From: Mesorhizobium loti
Lineage (GTDB): Bacteria > Pseudomonadota > Alphaproteobacteria > Rhizobiales > Rhizobiaceae
DNA: 64,000 nt
Direction of reading: 5' to 3'
Assembly (NCBI RefSeq): GCF_001510895.1
Contig: NZ_LPWA01000001.1
Span: 302,841 to 366,840 of the forward strand
Shown here: piece after piece, positions 57,429 to 64,000 of the stretch
How the letters are laid out: each line of letters starts with the position of its first letter
Numbering within the stretch: the stretch's first letter is position 1
Translations under genes and position numbers: made by a program
Notes under the pieces: model-generated
Told to the model about the DNA's origin: nothing
Database searches by the model: none
The model's input: the letters and a program-made list of their open reading frames with translations, nothing else

Positions 57429-58928
57429 TCAGGCAGCCGAACTGCCCTGCTCCTGCTCTTCGGCATTCGGATCGCCAGGCGCCGTCGCCCAGGCGAGTTC
57501 CACCAGCGTCACCGTCCGGCGGCCGGCGCCGTCGATCTGGCAGACGATGAGGCCTTGCTCCTCGATATAGTCGAGCAGCCGCCGCGCGCGGCGCAGCGAA
57601 TGCGAGCCGTAGGCCCGCGCAATCGCCGCGTCGCTCGGGCAGGGCCAGCCTTCCTTCGCGGCCCTCGCGATCATCATGAACACGCCCTGCATGTCCTCGG
57701 GCAGAAGCGAGGCGCGCACCGAAACGTCCCGCCATGCATCGTCCTCGGCCATGTCGGAGCCGACGCCGGCGCGGGCGCGCGTCAGCATGCGGCGGAATTC
57801 CGAAAGGTCGGGCACGACCGAAGCGAGCCCCTCGATGCGGCAGCGGACCACGAACTCCTGGTAGAGCACGCCGATGACGCGGAAGCCGGCGTCGGGCTCG
57901 GCGAGGATGGCGCGCAGGATGCGGTCCATCCGCTCGCGCCGCTCGGCGAGGTCCTCGGCGCTGGGTGCCGGCTCGGCCGGCTCTGGGCGGATGTCCAGCG
58001 GCGCGGCCTTGGCCGCCATCAGCTGATCGAGCAGGTCCGGTGAAGGCCGGCGCTGCGGCCGGACCGTTTCCGGCGGCGGTGCCGCCAGGATGACGGCGCG
58101 CGCATCCTCCAGCGTCGCCTCCGGCAGCGGCATCAGCCGCGGCGTGCCGTTGCGTGGGCTCGTCTCGGTCGATCCGATCCGCACGCTTAGCGGGCGGCGC
58201 GACAATGCGGGCCCAAGCGCCATGAAATGCCCGCGCTCCAGGTCGCGAAACGCTTCCGCCTGCCGCCGCTCCATGCCGAGCAGATCGGCCGCGCGCGCCA
58301 TGTCGATGTCCAGGAAGGTCCGGCCCATCAGAAAATTCGAGGCTTCCGCCGCGACATTCTTGGCGAGCTTCGCCAGTCGCTGCGTGGCGATGATGCCGGC
58401 AAGCCCGCGCTTGCGGCCGCGGCACATCAGATTGGTCATGGCGCCCAGCGAAAGCTTGCGCGCCTCGTCCGAAACCTCGCCGGCGGCGGCCGGCGCGAAG
58501 AGCTGCGCCTCGTCCACCACCACCAGCATCGGATACCAATGGTCGCGCGCGACCTCGAACAGCCCGCCGAGGAAGGCGGCGGCGCGCCGCATCTGGTTCT
58601 CGGCATCGAGCCCTTCGAGGTTGAGCACGGTCGAGACGCGGTGGATGCGCGCCCGCTCGCCGGCCGCCTGCAGGCCGCGCTCGGTATGCTCCTCTGCATC
58701 GATCACCAAATGGCCATAACGTTCGCCGAGCGAGACGAAGTCGCCTTCCGGGTCGATGATGGTCTGCTGCACCCAGGGCGCGCTCTGTTCGAGCAGACGG
58801 CGCAGCAAATGCGACTTGCCCGAACCCGAATTGCCTTGCACGAGCAGGCGGGTCGCCAGCAACTCTTCAAGGTCGAGGGCCGCTGGCGCGCCTGCCGTCG
58901 TTTGCCCCATCTCGATTGCAACCGTCAT
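57429..58928 (-). CDS. HerA/DUF87-like ATPase
   Basis: A 499-residue FtsK/HerA-superfamily ATPase. Walker A is VQGNSGSGKSHLL near residue 35. Walker B is YPMLVVVDEAQLFAP near residue 137. Motifs CRGRKRGLAGIIATQRLAKLAKNVAAEASNFLMGRTF carry the sensor Gln and Arg finger-like residues. The C-terminal part (residues 300-490) has a wHTH-like segment with SHSLRRARRLLDYIEEQG. No NurA nuclease gene is adjacent, and it stands alone facing the ABC operon. It is a widespread alphaproteobacterial protein of unclear role. Confidence 0.88.
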   Translation of the reverse strand: MTVAIEMGQTTAGAPAALDLEELLATRLLVQGNSGSGKSHLLRRLLEQSAPWVQQTIIDPEGDFVSLGERYGHLVIDAEEHTERGLQAAGERARIHRVSTVLNLEGLDAENQMRRAAAFLGGLFEVARDHWYPMLVVVDEAQLFAPAAAGEVSDEARKLSLGAMTNLMCRGRKRGLAGIIATQRLAKLAKNVAAEASNFLMGRTFLDIDMARAADLLGMERRQAEAFRDLERGHFMALGPALSRRPLSVRIGSTETSPRNGTPRLMPLPEATLEDARAVILAAPPPETVRPQRRPSPDLLDQLMAAKAAPLDIRPEPAEPAPSAEDLAERRERMDRILRAILAEPDAGFRVIGVLYQEFVVRCRIEGLASVVPDLSEFRRMLTRARAGVGSDMAEDDAWRDVSVRASLLPEDMQGVFMMIARAAKEGWPCPSDAAIARAYGSHSLRRARRLLDYIEEQGLIVCQIDGAGRRTVTLVELAWATAPGDPNAEEQEQGSSAA

Positions 58929-59247
58929 GTCTCGACTCGGATAGTCTCCCTGCGCGGGAGGGGCTTAGCAACCGGAGCGCGATGCGTCGAGCTTGCCCCG
59001 TAGCCGTCGCAGCAGTGTTCCACACCTAACGCATGTCGCCCAAAAGTGCGCAGCGGTTTTGGGAAAACGACATGCCAATACAAAGATTTAAAGCGCGTCG
59101 CCTGAATCCGTTTCAGCGTGATGCGATTTAAGGAGCAGATGGCGGCAGGCTGTCGCCAATCGCACTGGTCGGACCACCATTTCACTGGCGCAATCCAGCC
59201 ATTGGCGTATCATCCTTTCAGGGAGAGTTCATGGCAGGAGGAAGCCA
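58929..59247. other. Intergenic region with a rhizobial repeat
   Basis: This 319-nt gap lies between the HerA-like gene and a small rightward gene. The stretch 59029-59135 is a repeat element (separate entry). The remainder contains the two promoters, presumably. A GGAGGAAG ribosome site for the small gene is at about 59236. No further gene is supported. Confidence 0.6.
59029..59135. repeat. Rhizobiales intergenic palindromic repeat (RIME-like)
   Basis: The element begins near ACGCATGTCGCCCAAAAGTG and runs through GGTTTTGGGAAAACGACATG, then TACAAAGATTTAAAGCGCGTCG to a CGTTTCAGCGTGATGCG end. CATGTCGCCCAAAA and TTTTGGGAAAACGACATG are inverted arms. This sequence type is very common between rhizobial genes. 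Confidence 0.7.
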
Positions 59248-59502
59248 ATGAACGTCGCTTCGGAAGTGTCCGTCATCGACCCGACGGTGCAAGATCTTGT
59301 TTCGTCTGCTCTTTCGAAATTTCGCGCTGGCGACACGATCTCGACCCGGGCGATGCTCGACGCCATCCGCCGATCCGACCCTGCCTGCGAGGACAGCGAC
59401 GATCATCTGATCGAGCTGATCGTCATGGCCGCTGTTGGTAAGACCATGGGCGTCGTGTTCGACCATCGCTCGCCCGACGAGCGGATGTCGCAGCTCTCGT
59501 AG
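59248..59502 (+). CDS. Small conserved-looking hypothetical protein
   Basis: An 84-residue acidic soluble protein (VQDLVSSALSKFRAGDTISTRAMLDAIRRSDPACED). GGAGGAAGCC just before ATG 59248 supports the start. It has no signal or membrane segment. Similar short proteins occur in Mesorhizobium-type genomes, but no function can be offered. Confidence 0.7.
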   Translation: MNVASEVSVIDPTVQDLVSSALSKFRAGDTISTRAMLDAIRRSDPACEDSDDHLIELIVMAAVGKTMGVVFDHRSPDERMSQLS

Positions 59503-59646
59503 TGTGCTTCTGCGCGCGGGCGTTTCCCGCAGGCTTCGAGGTCGTCGCGCTCAAGGGTCTGTTGAGATTCAGGTCAGGCCGGCGAGGCCGGAAGCGCAGG
59601 AAGACGCCACTTGCAGGCCGACATCACCTGAATATCGACAGACCCT

Positions 59647-60132
59647 CTAGCTTCCCAGCGGATGCGGCATATAGCCGACAAAGCCGGCTATCTTCCAGCG
59701 GCCGCCGACCTTGCGACAGAAATAGAGCGTCTGCCATTTGAGGCGGTCGACGCCGCCATCCGCCTTGGCGACGGAACCATCGAACTTCTTGTGCAACACC
59801 GCGCGGTCGCCATCGAGGTCGATGTCGCGCATGTTGGTGATGCGGAACAGCGCTTCGCGCAACGGTTCGGCGAATTTCGTCGCCGCGGTCTCCCTGGCCT
59901 GCCGCAGCCATTCGTCGCGATAGACCTCCAGCCTGGGAAACTGCAGCCGCCAGGCATCGGCATTGGCAAGGAAATGCGCATGCATGCCGAAGAAACTCTC
60001 GGCGATGAAATCGTCCTCGACCATCGACCAGTCCTGGCCGAGGAAGGCATCGATGTCGCGCCGCACCAGCATTTCCCACAGTGCATGGCGATCGGCATCG
60101 CCTTGCGGAAACGGATTCTTGTCGAAGGTCAT
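59647..60132 (-). CDS. NTF2-like (SnoaL-type) protein
   Basis: A 161-residue protein with the NTF2-like cone pattern: an N-terminal helix around WEMLVRRDIDAFLGQDWSMVEDDFIAESFFGMHAHFL, and a C-terminal strand pair TLYFCRKVGGRWKIAGFVGYMP. ATG 60132 follows GGGGAGAAC. Longer upstream frames lack support. It diverges from the RidA-amidohydrolase pair and lies near an FMO that has its own NTF2-like domain, so it may act in the same pathway. Catalytic role is uncertain. Confidence 0.75.
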   Translation of the reverse strand: MTFDKNPFPQGDADRHALWEMLVRRDIDAFLGQDWSMVEDDFIAESFFGMHAHFLANADAWRLQFPRLEVYRDEWLRQARETAATKFAEPLREALFRITNMRDIDLDGDRAVLHKKFDGSVAKADGGVDRLKWQTLYFCRKVGGRWKIAGFVGYMPHPLGS

Positions 60133-60337
60133 GCCGGTTCTCCCCTCTCTCATGCCTGACGCCGGTGGCCGCAATTTGCCGACCCGGCTTCGAGGCGCAG
60201 GATGCTCAGGCTTCTGTAATAAAGCAACATGGATTTTCGAAAAATGTTGCTTTCCAACAAAGGCTCTATGAGGATCACGCCGACAAGCGTAGACGGTTAT
60301 AAGGACGGTCCCATCCAGTCGACAACAGGAGGCGCAC

Positions 60338-60703
60338 TTGCCCAAGCAATGTTTCGGAAAATCGCATGTCCCGCTCTCGCCCGCCGTGCGTGCCGGCGAT
60401 TTCGTCTATGTCTCCGGCCAGGTGCCGGTGGGCAGCGACGGCCTCGTGGTCAAGGGCGGTATCGCCGACCAGGCCGAGCAGGTGCTGCAAAACGTCAAGG
60501 CCGCGCTGGCGCTTGCCGGCTGCACCATGGACGATGTGGTCAAGACCACAGTCTGGCTCGAGGATGCCCGGGACTTCGGCGCCTTCAACACCGTCTATGC
60601 CAGGCATTTCCCGAGCGACCCGCCGGCGCGCACCACCGTCGAATCCCGCCTGATGATCGACATCAAGATCGAGATCGAGGCCGTCGCTTACCGCCCGGCT
60701 TGA
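60338..60703 (+). CDS. RidA-family protein
   Basis: A 121-residue RidA/YjgF-family protein, normally a deaminase of reactive enamine/imine intermediates. SPAVRAGDFVYVSGQVPV is at the N-terminus. The RidA signature region is CTMDDVVKTTVWLEDARDFGAFNTVYARHF, and ARTTVES (Arg) precedes the C-terminal IEIEAVAYRP. The start is TTG 60338 with a perfect AGGAGG 6 nt upstream. It is followed 26 nt later by an amidohydrolase gene, so the two probably work on one nitrogen-containing substrate. Confidence 0.92.
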   Translation: MPKQCFGKSHVPLSPAVRAGDFVYVSGQVPVGSDGLVVKGGIADQAEQVLQNVKAALALAGCTMDDVVKTTVWLEDARDFGAFNTVYARHFPSDPPARTTVESRLMIDIKIEIEAVAYRPA

Positions 60704-60729
60704 TCGCGAACGATAGTGAGGAGGCGCCG

Positions 60730-61953
60730 ATGCAGTTCGATCTGCTGATCAAGGGCGGCCGTGTGATCGACCCGGCCTCCGGGTTGGATGCGCCGCGCGA
60801 CGTCGCCATCGCCGATGGCCGCATCGCCGCGATCGACGCCGCCATCGATGCCGAGCGCCCGGGAGGTCGTCGACGCGAGGGACTGCTTCGTCACGCCGGG
60901 CCTCGTCGACCTGCACAGCCATGTCTACTGGGGCGGCACCTCGCTTGGCGTCGACGCCGACCGGCTCGCCGCCAAGAGCGGCAGCACCACCTTCATCGAC
61001 GCCGGCAGCGCCGCGCCGGCAATTTCCTCGGCTTTCGCCGCCACGTCATCGAGCGCTCGAAGGTCCGCATCCTCGCCTATGTCAACATCTCCTTCGCCGG
61101 CATATTCGGCTTCGCCAAGACCGTGTCGGTCGGCGAATGCAGCGACCTCAGGCTCTGCGAGCCGCGCGAGACGGTGGCGGCGGTGCATGAGCACGCCGAT
61201 GTCGTCGTCGGCGTCAAGGTGCGCTCCGGCCGCCACGCCGGCGGCACCAGCGGCATCGCGCCGGTCGACCTCGCGCTCGAAGCCGCCGACAAGGTCTGCC
61301 TGCCGCTGATGGCGCATATCGACGAGCCGCCGCCCGGCCGCTCGGAGGTACTGCCCAGGCTGCGTCGCGGCGACATTCTCACCCACTGTTTCCGGCCATT
61401 CCCCAACGCACCGGTCTTCGCCTCCGGCGCCGTGCGGCCGGACATGCGGCTTGCCCGCGAGCGCGGCGTCATCTTCGACATCGGCCACGGCATGGGCTCC
61501 TTCGACTTCGAGGTCGCGAAGGCGATGCTCGCCGAGGGCCTGGCGCCGGACGTCATCTCGAGCGACGTCCATCTTTACTGCGTCGACGGCCCCGCCTTCG
61601 ATATCCTCGTCTGCATGTCGAAGCTCATGGCGCTCGGCATGCCGCTCGTCGAGGTGCTGCGCGCCGCGACGCAGCGCCCGGCCGAGGCGATCGCGAGGCC
61701 AGAGCTCGGCACGCTGAAGGTCGGCGGCGTCGGCGATGTCGCGGTGCTGAAGCTGCAGCCTGGCCGCTTCACCTTCGTCGACGCGGTCGGCGCCTCGCTG
61801 GTCGCGGATCGGCGGCTGGTTTCAAACGGCATCGTTGTCGGCGGCAAATGGTGGCCGAACGAAGCCGCGAACCACAATGAGACTGAGCGCTTCGAGGCGC
61901 ATGCGCATCATACGCATGTCGACGTCGCGGCCAGGCATTTCGGACGGGGGTGA
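60730..61953 (+). CDS. Amidohydrolase/deacetylase-family metallohydrolase, two compensating frameshifts
   Basis: A roughly 407-residue amidohydrolase. LLIKGGRVIDPASGLDAPRDVAIADGRIAAID opens the frame. GLVDLHSHVYWGG (metal-binding HxH) lies in the next frame between about 60857 and 61019. The first frame then resumes with NFLGFRRHVIERSKVRILAYVN through KVRSG (likely carbamylated Lys), MAHIDEPP, LTHCFRP and ISSDVHLY. A missing GC (or extra C) near 60857 and a missing G near 61019 explain the switch. It resembles dihydroorotase/D-aminoacylase-like deacetylases. Confidence 0.85.
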   Translation: MQFDLLIKGGRVIDPASGLDAPRDVAIADGRIAAIDAAIDAERPGGRRREGLLRHAGPRRPAQPCLLGRHLAWRRRRPARRQERQHHLHRRRQRRAGNFLGFRRHVIERSKVRILAYVNISFAGIFGFAKTVSVGECSDLRLCEPRETVAAVHEHADVVVGVKVRSGRHAGGTSGIAPVDLALEAADKVCLPLMAHIDEPPPGRSEVLPRLRRGDILTHCFRPFPNAPVFASGAVRPDMRLARERGVIFDIGHGMGSFDFEVAKAMLAEGLAPDVISSDVHLYCVDGPAFDILVCMSKLMALGMPLVEVLRAATQRPAEAIARPELGTLKVGGVGDVAVLKLQPGRFTFVDAVGASLVADRRLVSNGIVVGGKWWPNEAANHNETERFEAHAHHTHVDVAARHFGRG

Positions 61954-62102
61954 TCTCCCCCCTTGAGGGGGAGATGTCGCCGAAGGTGACAGAGGGGTCG
62001 CCTCGAGTGAAGCGCCAACCCTCATCCGTTGCAAAGGGTCGAGCCCAGTCGGTCCGACCCCCCTCTGTCCTGCCGGACATCTCCCCCACAAGGGGGGAGA
62101 TC
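61952..62102. repeat. Inverted pair of Mesorhizobium-type intergenic repeats
   Basis: A CTCCCCCCTTGAGGGGGAG hairpin (61955-61973) and an ATCTCCCCCACAAGGGGGGAGAT hairpin (about 62079-62101) flank a central stretch. The adjacent AGAGGGG and CCCCTCT stretches are inverted too. It lies between convergent genes and may terminate both. Confidence 0.75.
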
Positions 62103-62107
62103 GAACC

Positions 62108-63898
62108 TCATCGCTGTGCGTTACTCGGCTCCCCATAGACCGACGTCGCGATCCCTTCCATCCGCGCCTTGAGCTGCAGCGCCACGAATTTCGAATAGAA
62201 GCGCGACAGCGCAAGGTTACCGCCGTGAAACCACAGCGCTTCCTGCGCCGTCGGCTTCCACATGTTGCGCAATTCGCCCTGCCACGGGCCGGGGTCGCCC
62301 TTGACGCCGGAGCCCAGGCCCCAGCACGGGCCGACCTTGTCGGCAACCTCGCGCGAGACGATCGCCGCCACCGTCTCGTTCATGGACTGGTAGCCGGTGC
62401 AGGACACGATGGCGTCAACCGCAAGCTCGCTGCCGTCCTCGAACAGGATGCCGCTCGGCGTCAGCGACTTGATGCCGACGCCGCTCTTCACCGCGATCTC
62501 GCCATTCAGGATCAGCTCGCAGGCGCCGACGTCGATGTAGTAGCCCGAACCGGTGCGGTAGGCCTTCATCAACAGTCCGGTCTCGTCCTCGCCAAAATCG
62601 ATGGCGAAGCCGCTGTCGCTGAGACGCTTGTAGAAATCGGCGTCGCGCTCGCGGATGACATCGTAGAGCGCGCGCTGGCCCTTCGGCACCAGCGCGAACG
62701 GCGTCGAGGCGACGATCATGTCGGCCTTGTCGGTGGTGATGCCCCGCGCCAGCGCCTTCTCGGAAAAAATCTCGAAACCGACCTCCATCAGCGTGTCGGA
62801 CTTCACCACCGTCGTCGGCGAGCGCTGGACCATGGTCACCTTGGCGCCTGCCTCCCAGAGATCGACGCTGACGTCATGGCCGGAGCTTGCCGCGCCGATC
62901 ACGGCGACGCGTTTGCCGCGGAATTTCTCGCCGGTGGAGTACTGGCTCGAATGCAGGAGCTCGCCCTTGAAGGCATCGGCGCCCGGCAGCGCGATCTGCC
63001 GCGGTGGTCCGTAGGCGCCGGTGGCAAAGACGATGTGCTTGGGCTTCAGCGTGAGGCGCTGACCGACGCGGTCGACCACCACCGTCCAGACTTTTTCCGC
63101 CTCGTCATAGGCGGCGCTGATGCATTTGGTGGCGACCCAGTAGTTCAGCTCCATGACGCGGGCATACATTTCCAGCCAGTCGCCCATCTTGTCCTTGGGC
63201 GTGAAGACCGGCCAGTTTTCCGGGAAGGGAATGTAAGGCAGATGGTCGTACCAGACCGGATCGTGCAGCACGAGCGAGCGGTAGCGGTTGCGCCAGGAAT
63301 CGCCGGCGCGCGCATTCTTCTCGATAATGAGCGATGGAACGCCGAGCTGCCGCAGCCGGGCGCCCAGCATGATGCCGCCCTGGCCGCCGCCGATCACCAG
63401 GCAATAGGGCTGCTCGTGCAAGCCGAGCTCACGCGCCTCGCGTGCTCTGGATTCGGCCCAGGTCTCGCGCTCGGGATCGGCCTTGTGGCGGATGCCGAGC
63501 GGCCGGTCCGGACCCTTCTGCTCCTCGAAACCCTTGAGCTCGCCCATCGCCGTGAACAGCGTCCGGCAGCGGCCATCCTTGAGGCGCAGGATGCCCTCGG
63601 CCCGCGCCACCACCGTCTCGAAACTGAACCAGGCCTCGATGATGCCGTCGTCGACGCTCGCCTCGCCGGACAGTCGCCAGTGCGACGGCTTGGCCGCAGG
63701 CAGCGTCGCCTTCAGCATCTCGCGGACCGCTGCCTGGCCCTCCATGGTCTTTATGTTCCATGTGAAGGTCAGCAGATCGCGCCAGTAGCAATCCGCCACG
63801 AAAAGGTTCGTCGCTGCCTCGATGTCGCCGGCCTCCAGCGCCCGGCCGAAGGCGCCGAGCCAGGTAGCCGCCTGTTGCGATGGTGCGATGTCGAGCAT
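62108..63898 (-). CDS. NTF2-domain flavin-containing monooxygenase
   Basis: A 596-residue fusion. Residues 1-130 form an NTF2/SnoaL-like domain (FVADCYWRDLLTFTWNIKTMEGQAAV). Residues 160-590 form an FMO/Baeyer-Villiger-type flavoprotein: FAD motif CLVIGGGQGGIMLGARLRQLG, an FMO-like DPVWYDHLPYIPFPENWP stretch, NADPH motif VAVIGAASSGHDVSVDL, and VDAIVSCTGYQ (ATG-motif equivalent). It oxygenates an unknown small molecule. It is convergent with the amidohydrolase gene and intact. Confidence 0.93.
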   Translation of the reverse strand: MLDIAPSQQAATWLGAFGRALEAGDIEAATNLFVADCYWRDLLTFTWNIKTMEGQAAVREMLKATLPAAKPSHWRLSGEASVDDGIIEAWFSFETVVARAEGILRLKDGRCRTLFTAMGELKGFEEQKGPDRPLGIRHKADPERETWAESRAREARELGLHEQPYCLVIGGGQGGIMLGARLRQLGVPSLIIEKNARAGDSWRNRYRSLVLHDPVWYDHLPYIPFPENWPVFTPKDKMGDWLEMYARVMELNYWVATKCISAAYDEAEKVWTVVVDRVGQRLTLKPKHIVFATGAYGPPRQIALPGADAFKGELLHSSQYSTGEKFRGKRVAVIGAASSGHDVSVDLWEAGAKVTMVQRSPTTVVKSDTLMEVGFEIFSEKALARGITTDKADMIVASTPFALVPKGQRALYDVIRERDADFYKRLSDSGFAIDFGEDETGLLMKAYRTGSGYYIDVGACELILNGEIAVKSGVGIKSLTPSGILFEDGSELAVDAIVSCTGYQSMNETVAAIVSREVADKVGPCWGLGSGVKGDPGPWQGELRNMWKPTAQEALWFHGGNLALSRFYSKFVALQLKARMEGIATSVYGEPSNAQR

Positions 63899-63952
63899 TC
63901 TTTTGTTCCCTCTTTCAGTTCGAATTCCTTATCGAAGCAGGCGGCGCCTTCT

Positions 63953-63997
63953 CCTTCTCCCCCGGGGGGAGAAGGTGATTCGGCGCGATAGCGCCGA
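63953..63997. repeat. Intergenic palindromes at the window end
   Basis: CCTTCTCCCCC/GGGGGGAGAAGG (63953-63975) is followed by a TCGGCGC-GATA-GCGCCGA hairpin (63980-63997). Both are of the short-repeat type seen at 61952. The element may continue beyond the window. Confidence 0.65.
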
Positions 63998-64000
63998 AAC

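Noticed and set aside
62225..63991. A 588-residue plus-strand open frame opposite the FMO gene
   Set aside because: The minus strand encodes an intact, motif-complete NTF2-FMO protein. The plus-strand frame is a shadow.
1..64000. CRISPR arrays, tRNA or rRNA genes, integrases, transposases
   Set aside because: None was seen. There are no regularly spaced short repeats, no tRNA-like cloverleaf with CCA end, and no recognisable mobile-element proteins. The short palindromes are rhizobial intergenic repeats.

Overview
The window looks like a stretch of a Mesorhizobium-type (Phyllobacteriaceae, Rhizobiales) chromosome or large replicon. Supporting signs are GC-rich alphaproteobacterial coding DNA, a rhizobial-style type III secretion system (T3SS) with a secretin split into two genes (RhcC1/RhcC2), a short second FtsZ, several ribose-type ABC polyol transport operons with RpiR/AraC regulators, and short palindromic intergenic repeats of the rhizobial kind. 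The species cannot be fixed from the sequence alone.

Region 1 (about 1-30 kb) is a nearly complete non-flagellar T3SS. The left arm is one tight leftward operon: sctC1-I-J-K-L-N-O-Q-R-S-T (9115 down to 998). The right arm runs rightward: a 61-62 aa needle/pilin candidate, sctD, a YscX-like gene, a YscY-like gene, sctV, a Tad/CpaC-type secretin (rhcC2), and a small lipoprotein; then a leftward TadD-like TPR lipoprotein and a detached sctU. Between the arms lie an L,D-transpeptidase, a LysR regulator, a giant (about 3261 aa) LysM/SH3/repeat protein and an RpiR regulator. No classical translocator, tip protein or gatekeeper was recognised, so the giant protein is the obvious candidate substrate or surface partner. 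SctU lacks the NPTH self-cleavage motif.

Region 2 (30-34.7 kb) carries a tail-less FtsZ2, a proline-racemase-superfamily enzyme diverging from a DapA-family lyase (probably hydroxyproline catabolism), and an SGNH hydrolase. Region 3 (34.7-42.3 kb) is a probable ribitol/pentitol operon: binding protein, ATPase, permease, AraC regulator, SDR and FGGY kinase. Region 4 (42.4-48.2 kb) is patchy: an orphan nuoD, small unknown genes, two 5'-truncated genes fused head to head, a methyltransferase/TetR pair, and an internally deleted Gfo/Idh gene. Region 5 (48.4-57.4 kb) is an RpiR-controlled polyol operon: SDR, mannitol-type dehydrogenase, sugar isomerase, binding protein, ATPase and two permeases. 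Region 6 (57.4-64 kb) has a HerA-like ATPase, small proteins, RidA, an amidohydrolase and an NTF2-FMO flavoprotein.

A major caveat: about 18 apparent frameshifts occur in otherwise well-conserved genes. Most are single-base losses in short homopolymers, and the reading frame resumes at once. This looks much more like base-calling error than decay. Frameshifted genes are annotated below as one full-length CDS each, with the break marked.
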